From positions 1 to 64,000 of the forward strand of contig DDBV01000034.1 in NCBI GenBank assembly GCA_002335145.1: a stretch of DNA of 64,000 nucleotides. Direction: 5' to 3'. A program made the position numbers and the translations under genes. This DNA comes from Patescibacteria group bacterium UBA2023. Lineage in GTDB: Bacteria; Patescibacteriota; Gracilibacteria; BD1-5; UBA2023. The notes beneath the pieces were generated by a model. The model saw only the letters and a list, made by a program, of their open reading frames with translations, was not told the origin of the DNA and did no database searches. The first letter of the stretch is position 1; every line of letters starts with the position of its first letter. Shown here piece after piece: positions 8,907 through 18,784 of this stretch.

Positions 8907-9195
8907 GGATCGAACGTTTTCCTTTGCCGAGCACTTCCATCTGTTCCGAGAGGAGACCGAGGAATCGTATGAGTGCGTCGATTTTATTCACGAGACGTCC
9001 GCGTTCAAGCGAATGAGGCACGTCGTTCTCTTGGAGGCGGAATTCGCTGATAGAGAGCGGAAGCGACATCTCGAAACGCTCGATGAGGGCGTTATATCGG
9101 CGTCAGTACTCGGCGTCGATACTCGGGTCTTTCGGGAGACTCTCTCGCAGGGTCGCAAAAAAAGAGCGGATCGCTCGGGGATCGCGGGTGTTCAT
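8878..9195 (-). CDS. Unknown protein, 105 aa
   Basis: I do not recognise this small, mostly helical, charged protein. It starts MNTRDPRAIRSFFATLRESL, has one TGA-encoded Gly (DAEYGRRYN), no membrane segment, and ends in RSILSARETSHA. A good promoter (9241-9268) lies upstream. Its end overlaps the end of the convergent DHFR-like gene by 29 bp. Confidence 0.6.
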
Positions 9196-9240
9196 AGGTC
9201 GGGTGGATTTGGAATATCGGTCTCTCCGGATGACAGAAAG

Positions 9241-9268
9241 AGTATATTCCAGACACCGAAGGAGTCAA
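9241..9268 (-). promoter_or_regulatory. Promoter of the 105-aa protein gene
   Basis: Minus-strand TTGACT (9263-9268) and TATACT (9241-9246) are separated by 16 bp. Confidence 0.55.
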
Positions 9269-9288
9269 TATTATTATATATAATATTG

Positions 9289-9786
9289 CTATACAATCCC
9301 AGCAAAAGACGATCCACGCTCTCTTCAATGCTTTCATCGCCATGCGGCAAAAATGAACCCCGCAGGGAGTATGCAGAATATACCCGCGATCACCAGGCAC
9401 CAATATTTCAGGGTCTTTTCCATGCCATCGATGACAAAGTGTGTCGGATTCGCAGGGTCGCACCGGATACCGATCATCTCTCCTGGTAAGAAGGGATTTT
9501 CTCCGAAGATGGGGGCACGGTATGACTCCGGACTCCGGACCGTGGTGGCTGGGTTCGTTCCGCACGAGTATTCCAGTGTCGGACGGTATCGGTGCTTGCT
9601 TGCGGTTCCGTACTGCTCTACGGTGAGCACCATCGCATTCACGGCCGTGCCATTCGTGCGGAGCGCGTGAATGTTTCGGAGTTCGTATGTTCCGAGAGAG
9701 ACGGCGGAAGGCCCGAGAATACCGATGACAAACACGACTGAGAAAATGTTTCATACCTTCTTAAGCCATGCTCGTGTTTTCGTCAT
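9289..9786 (-). CDS. DUF3592-like membrane protein, 165 aa
   Basis: The protein opens MTKTRAWLKKVGNIFSV with a TGA-encoded Gly, has an N-terminal membrane segment (FVIGILGPSAVSLG), an extracytoplasmic beta domain (VLTVEQYGTASKHRYRPTLEYSC, later IRCDPANPTHFVID) and a second membrane segment (YWCLVIAGIFCILPAGFIF). This is the DUF3592 pattern. Another TGA near the end (9334-9336) extends it to a TAG at 9289. The function of the family is unknown. It follows a second, longer member after 21 bp. Confidence 0.7.
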
Positions 9787-9807
9787 CCGGATTCATTGAT
9801 CAGAGAC

Positions 9808-10536
9808 TTATACGAGGAATCGCTCCACATTGACCCAGAACCGTGTTTTGTCGTGGGGGTCGGTATAGGCTGTCAGTGTGTCCCCTATTTTGACGGAGCT
9901 GGTGATATCTCCAGGGACTCTGTCGGTCTTGGTCTCAATAACTTCGCCACTGAGAGGATGTATGAAAGACACGGTTATCTCCGTCTCCTCCGTCTCGCGT
10001 GTTGTCCGCCCACCGTTCAAGCTCGATCGCTCGGTCACGACCCTCAGAAACGTAATGGCAGCCTCTACGGGATATCACTCGCGCTTCAGACGCATGCGTA
10101 CCCGTGTTCTTTGGATTGAGTACACGAAGAGTCCTATTCCGACAAATACAAAGGGGATTCCGATTACCAAAAAGAATCACCAGAAATACTTTTCAATAAA
10201 AGAATCGACAATGAATCGTTCCGGGTTCGAGGGGTCACAGTAGACGAATACCTCCTGTCCTACAACGTAGGGGACGGAGGAAGAAATGCTGCTTTCTTCC
10301 GTAATCTCCTGGGCTCAACAGGTATATGTAATGACGGGCGTATACCTGTCGGAGCCATCGTCTCCCGTGCTTCGGATGACTTCCGTAACCGCCCCCGTAG
10401 TTCTCAGGCCGTGGGATACGAGCTCGTACGTCCGAAGAGACCCAATCCCTCCGATGACTACGAAGATCCCTCCGAGCACAGCAAACGCCAGTGCGGTGAT
10501 CTTCTTTCCGAGTGGCGAATGTGCCGATAGGTACAT
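9808..10536 (-). CDS. DUF3592-like membrane protein with a second, cytoplasmic-side copy, 242 aa
   Basis: Three TGAs (at 10315-10317, in FWGFF and in REGYP) join two fragments into one 242-residue frame. It starts MYLSAHSPLGKKITAL with a membrane segment, then a beta domain (VTEVIRSTGDDGSDRYTPVI, VYCDPSNPERFIVD) like the neighbour's. A second membrane segment (FFLVIGIPFVFVGIGLFVY) and a second similar beta domain (VSFIHPLSGEVIETK, AYTDPHDKTRFWVN) follow. The shared xDPxxxxRFxV motif shows the internal duplication. It begins 6 bp after pheS in the same direction, so it is probably in the dnaN-pheS operon. Confidence 0.7.
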
Positions 10537-10542
10537 GTGGTA

Positions 10543-11571
10543 TTAGAATTGACGGAGGAAGTCGATATCCGGATCGAGGAAGAGTCGGATATTATCCACT
10601 CCGTACTTGAGCATGGCGAGACGATTCATACCGAGTCCGAAGGCGAATCCGGAGTAAACCTCCGGATCGATGCCGCCTTCGCGCAGGACATTCGGATGGA
10701 TGAGTCCGGCAGGTACGAGCTCGATCCATCCAGACTGTTTGCAAATGCGGCAACCAACACCATCGCAGAACGGACAGGAACTATCGACTTCTACCCCCGG
10801 CTCCACGAACGGAAAGAACCCCGGACGCATGCGCGTGCGTACCGGCTTGCCGAAGATCTCGGAGAGCATGGTCTCGAGCGTGTATTTGAGATGGCCGATA
10901 TGGATACCACGGTCCACGACCATGCCCTCCACCTGGTAGAATGTATTCTCGTGCGTAGCGTCGATGGCTTCGTTGCGGAACACTCGACCAGGAATGATCG
11001 CGCGGATGGGCGGCGTATTCGTGCGGAGAATATGGTTTTGCATGCACGAGGTCTGGGTGGCGAGGACATTGCCGGATCCCTCGAGCCAGAACGTATCCTG
11101 CATATCGCGGGCCGGATGCGTAGCCGGCACGTTCACGGCGTCGAAATTGGCGTACTCGGTGGTGACCTCGTCAGACTCGTACACTCGAAATCCCATACGG
11201 ACGAACACATCCTCGATCTCATCGCGCACGCGCGCGAGCGGGTGGACATGCGAACCGTCCGTGCGAGAATAGGGTATCGTCACATCAGCGTATTCCGAGG
11301 CGATGGCTCGCTCGATATCTGCGAGTTCGATGCGGGTCTTGCGATCATCGAATGCGGCAGAGAGCTCATCGCGGATTTCGTTGGCATGCTTTCCTACGCC
11401 GCGTTTCTCCTCGTCGGAGAGAGATTTGAGCCCCTTGAGAATCTCGGTAAGTTTTCCATTTTTTCCGAGAATCTCGTTCCGGTAGTCCACGAGTCATTCC
11501 TCGGAAGAGAGCATTGCGATGGCAGAGAGAGATTCCGCGCGAAGTGATGAGAGGGAGTCGGCGAGAGACAT
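10543..11571 (-). CDS. pheS: Phenylalanine--tRNA ligase alpha subunit
   Basis: PheS is the catalytic class II subunit of the heterotetramer that charges tRNA-Phe. The 342-residue protein has the N-terminal coiled coil (residues 1-85), class II motif 2 (FRNEAIDATHENTFYQVEG) and motif 3 (GFAFGLGMNRLAMLKYG). A Cys-rich segment CPFCDGVGCRIC, seen in part of the family, is also present. A TGA at codon 26 (SSEEGLVDYRN) must be read as Gly to reach the ATG at 11571. The beta-subunit gene pheT is not in this window, which is unusual because it normally follows pheS. Confidence 0.96.
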
Positions 11572-11584
11572 GGCGTATTATTCT

Positions 11585-12049
11585 TTATTGAGTGGGAAGG
11601 TGTCGAATCTTCGCGGCCAGATAGGAGATGGACAGAAACAACGCCTCCTGGCTTAGTGATGCTGTGGCACCAAGAGTATCATCTCGAACCATTCCGAGTA
11701 TTTGTTCTTGGTTGTTTATGAGTCGAGAGGTTCGTTCATAAGTCGCTTTTTTCGACTCGTTCTCGCTCTCGGGCAAATAGCCGGATATGAAGAGTCGTAC
11801 GGCGATCAGCACGAGGAACTCTTCCGGTTTCAGGACTTCCACCCCTTTTTCGGCATCCTCGTTTCCGAGCGGCCGAAAACGGTACTTCTCCGATGGAGGA
11901 ATCGTGAACCGGCAGACCTGATCCGTAGTTCGTATCGAGACATCGATAGCCCCATTTGTGTCCGTGTTTTCGCCGAAATGTACCATCGAGACTCAGGCGG
12001 TTTTCATGCCTTCTGAGAGTTTGAGGCTTTCTTTTTGGTGTGGTGACAT
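11585..12049 (-). CDS. Unknown protein, 154 aa, between dnaN and pheS
   Basis: The gene starts 2 bp after the dnaN stop (MSPHQKESLKLSEG), includes one TGA-encoded Gly (KTAGVSM) and ends in TAA 13 bp before pheS. The first half is beta-rich (HFGENTDTNGAIDVSIRT), and the second half is helical with EEFLVLIAVRLFISGYLPES and LSQEALFLSISYLAAKI. I see no catalytic motif. The context suggests a housekeeping role tied to replication or translation. The length and the pairing with dnaN recall neither RecF nor a known clamp partner. Confidence 0.65.
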
Positions 12050-12051
12050 GG

Positions 12052-13173
12052 CTAGATCTTGAGTGGCATGACAATGTGTCGGTAGGTTGCGCGGTCTGTT
12101 TTCTCCGGCACGCTGCGGACCATGACGGGGGAGAGATTCGTCTCGAAATCGAGGCTCACGAAATCCTCGCGCATGACGCCGAGTACATCGAGCAGGTAGG
12201 TAGAATTCATCCCCACGGTCGCATCCTCCCCCTCGACCGATGCCGGAAGTGTGACTCGCCCGGCCCCGATCTCGGTATCCCCGGTATCAATGGTAAGACC
12301 TTTGTCTGCCTCGAAGGAGAATCTCGAATTGAAGTTGTTTTCTTTTGAGATGAGGTTGATTCGTTTGAGAGCGTTGATGAGATCTTGTCGGCGAATCACC
12401 CCCTTGGTCGAGTGGGATTTTGGGAAGAAATTCGAGTAGTCCGGAAAGTGTCCGTTGAGTAACCGTGAAAAGACGCGGATATTGTCGGTCACGAAGAGGA
12501 TTTGTGATTCGTGCACGGCCACTTTTACGGTTTTCTCGCCATCGAAAATGCGCGTGAGATCGAGAACGGTTTTCTTCGGTACGATCATACGGATTTCTCG
12601 ATCCACTCCTGTACGGTGCTCGAGTAGGTATTCCGACAGGCGGAAACTGTCTGTGGATGCGAACGCGACACTCTCGGCTGAAACCCGGAGATAGACCCCT
12701 GCGAGTGTGGGACGAATACTACCATCCGCAGTCGAGAAGACGGTTTTCTCGAATGCTTTTTTGAGGTCTTCCACCGGCAACGGGAATGGCTCGAAGTCAG
12801 ATTTCATACTCGGGAGGACCGGGAATTTCGCAGCGTCCGCGCCTTTCACTCGGGTCGTGGATGTGGTAGTGCGGAACTCGAGCGAGTCCCCTTCGAGACG
12901 CTCGATATCGAGCTGTTCATCCTGGACGAGTGCCACAAACGAAGACAAAAACCGTGCCGAGACGGTGAAATCCCCCTCGGAGTGAATCTCGATTCCCTCA
13001 TTGATGACGTATTCGATCGCCATTTCGAGGTTATTGGTCACGAGCACGACCTTCTGGAATCGGACGCTTACGAGGATGTTTTCGAGGATGGGCGTGACGG
13101 CCGTCACGACGCTCGCGTGCGATACGATCTCTATGGCGGCACGCATGGCAGCCGTCTGTATGGTGAAGTGCAT
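12052..13173 (-). CDS. dnaN: DNA polymerase III sliding clamp (beta subunit)
   Basis: The beta clamp encircles DNA and tethers the replicative polymerase and repair factors. The 373-residue length and the three repeated clamp domains fit: N-terminal MHFTIQTAAMRAAIEIVSHA, central GVYLRVSAESVAFASTDSFR (the family's TDxxR site) and C-terminal GRVTLPASVEGEDATVGMNS with YRHIVMPLKI at the end (family MPMR-like). No in-frame TGA is present. A clear promoter lies at 13204-13231. It heads a leftward run with the 154-aa gene, pheS and two DUF3592 genes. Confidence 0.96.
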   Translation of the reverse strand: MHFTIQTAAMRAAIEIVSHASVVTAVTPILENILVSVRFQKVVLVTNNLEMAIEYVINEGIEIHSEGDFTVSARFLSSFVALVQDEQLDIERLEGDSLEFRTTTSTTRVKGADAAKFPVLPSMKSDFEPFPLPVEDLKKAFEKTVFSTADGSIRPTLAGVYLRVSAESVAFASTDSFRLSEYLLEHRTGVDREIRMIVPKKTVLDLTRIFDGEKTVKVAVHESQILFVTDNIRVFSRLLNGHFPDYSNFFPKSHSTKGVIRRQDLINALKRINLISKENNFNSRFSFEADKGLTIDTGDTEIGAGRVTLPASVEGEDATVGMNSTYLLDVLGVMREDFVSLDFETNLSPVMVRSVPEKTDRATYRHIVMPLKI

Positions 13174-13203
13174 ACTCGGGAACGAGACGTGAATGTTTGG
13201 GCT

Positions 13204-13231
13204 ACTATATGCTTTTTTTCGAGGGAATCAA
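13204..13231 (-). promoter_or_regulatory. Promoter of the dnaN operon
   Basis: Minus-strand TTGATT (13226-13231) and TATAGT (13204-13209) are 16 bp apart, about 30 bases upstream of the dnaN ATG. The sequence is almost identical to the valS promoter. Confidence 0.65.
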
Positions 13232-13252
13232 TATGATCCGGGAAAGAAAATA

Positions 13253-13284
13253 CCCCCGTGCTTCGGTCTCCGGAAGCATGGGGG
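13253..13284 (-). terminator. Hairpin terminator of the RTX-like gene
   Basis: A 12-bp stem with one G-T pair (13253-13264 with 13273-13284) lies 13 bp after the stop of the repeat protein and is followed by a T-rich stretch on the minus strand. Confidence 0.65.
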
Positions 13285-13296
13285 GCAGAGCGGTAT

Positions 13297-14562
13297 TTAT
13301 CCGATTTTCTGACGGACATCCAGGATTCCGTTCGTGCCAACGATATGAAGCTCTTGGTACCCATTGTTCGTGTTGGGGACAATATGTCCGACCCAAGCAG
13401 AGAGCGCATCAGATGTCACCATGATAGTACCGTCATCTCTGCTCGCCACACGAACAGATCCGATATCAGTACCAAGATCAAGATTGACCACGTCTCCAGA
13501 TTGTTGGAGGCGGATTGTATCCCACCCTGTATCGGTCATTCCTACTATGATACGATCATCTCACCCGACATAGTAGGTATCATCTCCTGCTCACCCAATC
13601 ATCACTGTCTTGCCTCCGCCAATGAGGGTATCGTCACCACTTCCGCCATCGAGCATTCCCCCATGTTTCGATGATAAGACATCATTTCCATTCTCGCCAC
13701 TCGCGTAGGACCAATTTTGTGCATCACGACCTCCTATGTAGAGGGTGTCATTTCCGTTCCCCCCAAACAAATTTGCTAGCACGTTTCATTCTTGTGCTAT
13801 GAGGAAATCATTTCCATTCCCTCCGTCCAACAGTGCACTATCGGTCGTCATAGTTTTGACGATGTCATCTCCATTTCCCCCATCTACATACCTGAGTCCA
13901 TGCGTATCAGTGAGGATGAGCTCATCTCCACCGTCTCCTCCGATGAGTGTTCTTATGCCATTGGTATACATCACTCCTTCCACTTTGTCTCCGGTACGTA
14001 TTGTGCCTTTGAAGTCCTCTCCTCCCTGGAGCATCTCAATCCCTCGTACAAATGTGAGGCCCTGATCACCTGTGACGGTCACAACATCTTCTCCATCACC
14101 CCCAATAATTACCTTTGCATTGTCGATAGATGTAGATCCTCCTCTATCCCCTGTGCGTACCCGGACATCCTGCTGCAAGCACGTAAGGTTATTCACATCT
14201 GCAATGAGGACTGATCCACCATGAAAATACACATTTTCCGTATGCTTTTTATCGCCAACGATGATCTCAGGATTATCTACTGTCGAGTTGTGAGAAAAAA
14301 CAGAGTAGACATCTGCTGGTACAGATATGTCCGAGAGGCGTGTGAATCATGGTGTGGTATGGACGATTGAAAATCCCGCAGGACTCTTATCTCCTGCGAT
14401 GGCAGCAGCAGAGCGTCGCTTCATTTCCTCCAAAAGCCCCATCGATACGCTTCCTGTATCGGGTGTGAGATCGAGATTTCCATTGTTGTTGGCGGGCAGA
14501 GGTAGTCGGAGGAAATCTTGTTCGGTCAGACTGTATTCAAGATCGAGGGGCAAAGCGTTCAT
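13297..14562 (-). CDS. RTX-like (hemolysin-type calcium-binding repeat) protein
   Basis: Several TGA codons read as Gly join four fragments into 421 residues. The middle and C-terminal parts carry repeats of the GGxGxDxux type (VIIGGDGEDVV, LIGGDGGDELIL, VDGGNGDDIVK, LDGGNGNDFLI, LFGGNGNDTLYIGG, LDGGSGDDTLIGGG), which bind calcium and fold as a beta roll outside the cell. One TGA completes the repeat GGAGDDTYYVGG. No N-terminal signal peptide is visible; such proteins often leave through type I secretion with a C-terminal signal, but no transporter is encoded nearby. ATG 14562 is chosen because the promoter at 14606-14635 places transcription start near the alternative GTG at 14601. Confidence 0.82.
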
Positions 14563-14605
14563 AATATGTATCGAGTTAGATGGGTAAATTCGAAACTCCA
14601 CATTA

Positions 14606-14635
14606 TTTATAATAATAATAATTTACGTATGTCAA
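14606..14635 (-). promoter_or_regulatory. Promoter of the RTX-like gene
   Basis: Minus-strand TTGACA (14630-14635) and TATAAA (14606-14611) with an 18-bp AT-rich spacer. It is the best -35 match in the window. Confidence 0.6.
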
Positions 14636-14744
14636 ATATTTTACGAGGGATATATTTCTCTGGTTGAGCGAATGGAGAGATAATTGATTCGCTTTTTTCG
14701 ATTTTGTAACTATACTGCCTTCATATTTGCTTCCCGCTGTTGAG

Positions 14745-15206
14745 ATGCAACGTCATTTCGAACGAAGCTCGGGAGGGATCGTCTACAAAAAAGTCGGAGG
14801 TGATATCAAGATCCTCCTACTCAAACGCTCGAATTCGCGTGGAGGCGTAGAATTCGTTCTCCCGAAAGGGCACATCGAAAACGAAGAGACCGCGAAGGAT
14901 ACCGCGATCCGCGAGATTTCCGAGGAAACCGGTCTCGATCCCCGAGAGCTTCAAATCATCAAATTCCTCACGAAGATCAATTACCAATTCATCGCGACAT
15001 ATCGCGAGGGATCACCGTTGATCGACAAGGACGTTTATCTTTTCCTTGTACGTTATGTTGGCTCGCGCGAGCCTCGTCCGGAGACGTCCAAGGGCGACCG
15101 CGAATGATTTGTTGGATTCGAGTGGATGACGCTCGACCAAGTGCGGGATCTCGATATGAAGCCTGAGATCTCCTCGCTCGTGAAGAAAAACCTTCGTTAC
15201 ATGTAA
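14745..15206 (+). CDS. Nudix hydrolase (bis(5'-nucleosyl)-tetraphosphatase-like)
   Basis: The 153-residue protein has the Nudix box in full (GHIENEETAKDTAIREISEE and TGL), preceded by GGIVYKKVGGDIKILLLKR and FVLPKG. This arrangement (KGH, short N-terminal beta sheet) resembles Ap4A/MutT-type enzymes that hydrolyse nucleoside diphosphates linked to another group. One TGA at 15105-15107 is read as Gly and adds 33 C-terminal residues, including FEWMTLDQV, which the family needs. ATG 14745 is preferred over TTG at 14727. The MBL-like gene follows after 12 bp. The exact substrate cannot be told from sequence. Confidence 0.88.
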
Positions 15207-15218
15207 TCCCTCATTCGT

Positions 15219-15689
15219 ATGGAAATCAGCCTCGCCTCTTCCGATACTATCCGGATCGTGTCCGGATCGGCCGAGACCACGCTCTCCCGTGCATCCTTCG
15301 GCATAGATGGCATGATGGTGGATATGCCCGGTGAATATGAAAAATCCGGAATCCTGCTGACGGTGGGGCGTTTCGGTGAATCACTGTTCGCTCACCTCGT
15401 GATCGAGGGGCGGAGCATTGGGTATCTCGATGCTCCAGTTGTCGAGGCGGACGAGCGGCTCTCAGAATTTCTCTGAGAGGTCGATATTCTCTTCGTGCCG
15501 GGAGTCAAGGATTCCGCGAAGACCGTGGAGAAGATCGAGAGTCGGATCGTGATTCCCTACGGGGAGACGCGCGAGACGCTCCTTCACTCGCTCGGACAGG
15601 CGAGCGAAGCGATCAAGAAATTCAAACCGAAAGATGCGGACTTCGAAGCAGCGGATGTGAAGTATGTATTGCTTGAGTCGGGGGAGTAG
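15219..15689 (+). CDS. Small metallo-beta-lactamase-fold-like protein lacking metal ligands
   Basis: The 156-residue protein follows the outline of the short UlaG-like MBL proteins of CPR bacteria: PGEYEKSGILLT, a strand pair, LGEVDILFVPG, then KIESRIVIPYGE and a helical C-terminus. The usual His/Asp metal-binding residues (HxHxDH and the distal His) are not visible, so it may be inactive or have a structural role. One TGA (in EFLGEVD) joins the two halves. It pairs with the Nudix gene and ends at a strong terminator. Confidence 0.6.
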
Positions 15690-15700
15690 AAAACTTTCTT

Positions 15701-15727
15701 AAAAATCCGGATTTTATCCGGATTTTT
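15701..15727. terminator. Bidirectional hairpin terminator
   Basis: A near-perfect stem (aaaaatccggat with atccggattttt) closes a three-base loop and has T- and A-runs on its sides. It lies between the convergent MBL-like and Nudix genes. Confidence 0.8.
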
Positions 15728-15764
15728 TGTCTTCAACACGAGTTTCTTCGAAGTATGACTGTTC

Positions 15765-16163
15765 TCATGCACGCTCGATGACTTCACGAACGAATGGAAT
15801 AATATTCTGTGGGAGACTATGGCGCGGAAACCACGCAAGCTCACTGCACTTCTCGGGCTCGAGATTGCGTATCTCGCCACCCCATTTTGAGACCCGGTAA
15901 AAGAAGTCGATGTATGTTCGCCGAGTATCGATCCGGAAGAGAGTAGAGATGTGTTCCCATTTTGTCGGGCGCACGGCAGTCTCCTCTACGGCTTCTCGTA
16001 TCATTGCCTCGCTCGGGAGCTCGCCTCATTCCACATGGCCACTCGGGAGCGTGTACCACCCATCATTCCATCAGGTATTTTCCCGTTTCGAGAGGAGGAT
16101 GTTTCACGCGCCATCCTCGAACAGAGCGAAGACAGCGGAGTAGAAGAGTGGGGATTGAGTCAT
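15765..16163 (-). CDS. Nudix hydrolase, 132 aa
   Basis: Three TGA codons give Gly in AGNILLSKR, NTGWNDG and VEGGE. The third falls inside the Nudix box GHVEGGELPSEAMIREAVEE, supporting the Gly reading. The protein starts MTQSPLFYSAVFALFEDG and has the usual strand order and WYTLPSGH before the box. It begins 10 bp after argS in the same direction, so it is likely cotranscribed with the synthetase. Substrate unknown; the short form is typical of MutT or ADP-ribose type members. Confidence 0.88.
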
Positions 16164-16173
16164 GGCAGGGGAA

Positions 16174-18201
16174 TTATATTCGCTCCAGTGTAACGATATT
16201 GCAGGCACTCAGTCCGCAGTCAATCGTCTGCGCTACGGCGCGGGCGATGACGAGACGGTGCGGATTGTCGGGGAGGACGGGATATTTGGCGTAGAGGCTG
16301 TTGTAGTCTTGGGCAAGTTGCCGCAGGTATTCGGCGACGGTCGATGGATTTCGTCCGTCGGCGGCGCGTTCTATGACTTGCGGGTATTCGTGCAATTTCT
16401 TGATAATGGCGATTTCCTCGGCTTCCAAGACTCCGTCTACCGGGAGAGGAGACGGCTCCACGCCAATCTTCGCGGCCTTTGCGAGAATGCTCTTGGCGCG
16501 ACAGCTCGCGTATACCACGTAGGCGCCTCCCGACTCCTCGAATCCGCGCATGAGCGCCGCTTCGTCTCCGCCGAGGGTGACGGGCTGTTTGCGGTCCTTG
16601 CGAATGTCGTTGAAGATAATGGAGCCGATGGCGAGCGATCGGGCGATGTGGTCTTTTTCTTCTTCGGAGAAGTCGGTCGCATCGTCGTATTTTCGGCGGA
16701 AGTAGACGATTGCCGACTCGATGAGCTTGATAATGTTGGACGCGCCGTCTCGGCTCGAGAGTTTGGCGCCTTTTTCGTTCACGTAAAATCCGTGGTAGAT
16801 ATGCTCGAACGAGGTCGATTCTTGTGCGATTCAGAGAATCTTACTCGAACGAAATACCCCATCGAAATGGTCGGCCTGTTCTTGCCCCACTTCGTAGATG
16901 ACGGTGTCCGGATTCCAGAAGTCGGTACGAAATTTCACCACCCCCAGGTCGCGGGTGGCGTAGATGGTGGAACGATCTTGCTTGAGAACCACGAATCGCT
17001 CGAAGTCCGAAAGCGGCACGACGAAACATCCGATATCGCGCGTGATTTCCTCGGCGAGTTTGTCGTGGATTTTCTCTTCGATTTCGCCTTGCGCGAGCTT
17101 GTCCGCGAGAAGTTTTTTATCGCGGGCCGCCATTTGTTCGGTGTAGAACACGAGCGTTTTGTTCTCCACTCCCGCATCCACGATATCCCGCCCCGTGTCG
17201 GCGTAAAAACTCTCTCCGATGGAGTGGTCGATATGGATGCCGAGCAGATGATAAAATTCTCCAAACTCCGAAAGGCTCCACGGAATGATTTTTTCCCAGA
17301 GAACAAATTCCGCATCGTCCCCGTTTTCGAGCCGCATGAAACGCTCGTGCGAGGCGCGTTTGAAGTCCGAGAACGCCTGTTTGAAGGATTCATAATCCCC
17401 GTTTGATTCGTAGGCTTTGGCGAATCGTTCTCGCGTTTCTTCGTTTGCTTCCAGCCAGAGTGCTTCTTTCCCCGCGAGTTTTTCTCCCGTGCGGTATCGC
17501 AGGTAGATTTCATACAGCAGCGTGTTGCCGGTCGCGTCAAAATCTTTTTCCCAGCGAACGAAGCCTTCCATGATCGCGCCGATTCCTCCCCAGTCGTTGA
17601 TATGATTTACGCGATGCACGATTCCTCCGGTCTGCTCAAGGAGATTTCCGATAAGGTGTCCGATAATCGTGGAGCGAATGTGTCCGGCATGGAGGTGCTT
17701 GGCGGCGTTGGGGCTGGAATAATCGATTACGGCAACTTTGGCAATATCCCGGTCACTCTGGCCATAGCAGTCTCCAAGCGATTCGATTTTCTCAAGTGAA
17801 TCGAAGAACGACCGCTCGCCCAAGACGAAATTCACATAAATTCCCACCGCTTCCACACGCTCGATGCCGTGCGAACCTGCGAGGCTTGCGCAGCATTCGG
17901 CGAGTGCGGGTACGATTTTTTCCACGTACTCTTTCGACCCGAGCTCTTTGAGTTTCTTCGGCAGGCGCAGAGCGATATCGGCTCCGAGGCGCGCGCGGTC
18001 GATCCACGATACGTCCAAATCGTCTATCGTGTCGACTATTCCGAGCGGTCGAATTATTTGGAATACGGTAAGAGCAAACGCCCGCAAAAAATACTCGTCG
18101 CGGTGCGGAAATTGCTTTCCGGCATGGTTCGAGATTGTGCGTTTGGTAATAGCATCGGTTTCGTCGAGTTTGGTTTTTCGGTACGCTTGGAGTTTGGTCA
18201 T
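16174..18201 (-). CDS. argS: Arginine--tRNA ligase
   Basis: The enzyme charges tRNA-Arg in the cytoplasm. The 675-residue protein has the N-terminal Add1-like domain, the HIGH motif as HAGH (171-174, in AAKHLHAGHIRS), the KMSKS counterpart KLSSRDG near residue 480 and the C-terminal DALR anticodon domain. It is longer than the common 550-600 residues, mainly through an extended N-terminal part. One TGA at 16831-16833 (KILGIAQES) is read as Gly. Start ATG 18201 gives MTKLQAYRKTK. It follows the alpha/beta hydrolase and leuS on the same strand with gaps of only 7 and 3 bp. Confidence 0.95.
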
Positions 18202-18208
18202 GCGAGGA

Positions 18209-18781
18209 TTATTGCAGGAGGTAGGGGAGGATGTCGGGAAATTCGCGGTATCCGGCTGGAGTGTTGAAGTGTCCGGCATTCGCATATTCGCGAAGCGTGA
18301 GTTTGTCGCCGAAGAGCTGGCGATAGTATGCGAGCGTCGGATCAAAATCAATATATGGATCGTCGTGCGAGAGGAAGAGAATTACCTCGGGAATAGCTTT
18401 TTGCAGGTATTCTGTGTCATATGGCGAATCGCGGTATGAAAAAAATTCATCGGGATATTCTTCATTTGCAATGGAAGGAATATCTTTTGCAACAGGTCCC
18501 ACGAGGATAACCCGACTCGGTTGGATTTGAGCGTATTCCGTGAATCTTAGCACCGTTGCCGCTCCGAGCGAATGACCTATGAGAATCGGATTATGTCCCA
18601 ATACTTCACAATGTTTTCGGAGTACATCCATATGGGCAGAAATATTCGGTTGTCACGGTTCGGGCAAATCGGGACAAACTACGGAAATAACATGTTCCTT
18701 GAGTTTTTCGCGCACCCAAGGATACCAGTTTTTGTTTCAATGTGATTGAAATCCGTGAACAAGCAATATGGGAACGTTCAT
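18209..18781 (-). CDS. RBBP9/YdeN-like serine hydrolase
   Basis: The 190-residue alpha/beta hydrolase starts MNVPILLVHGFQSHG and has the nucleophile elbow LIGHSLGAAT with Ser71, a late Asp region (SHDDPYIDFDP) and the catalytic His in NAGHFN. This is the RBBP9/YdeN layout, whose members have varied or unknown esterase substrates. Two TGAs give Gly in QSHGNKN and PEPGQPN. It starts 3 bp after the leuS stop and ends 7 bp before argS, so it lies in the synthetase operon. Confidence 0.85.
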
Positions 18782-18784
18782 ATA

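Noticed and set aside
9268-9290. AT palindrome as a terminator
   Set aside because: The palindrome is all A/T and has no GC stem or T-run beyond what the AT-rich region gives. It lies just upstream of a good promoter and may simply be an UP-like element.
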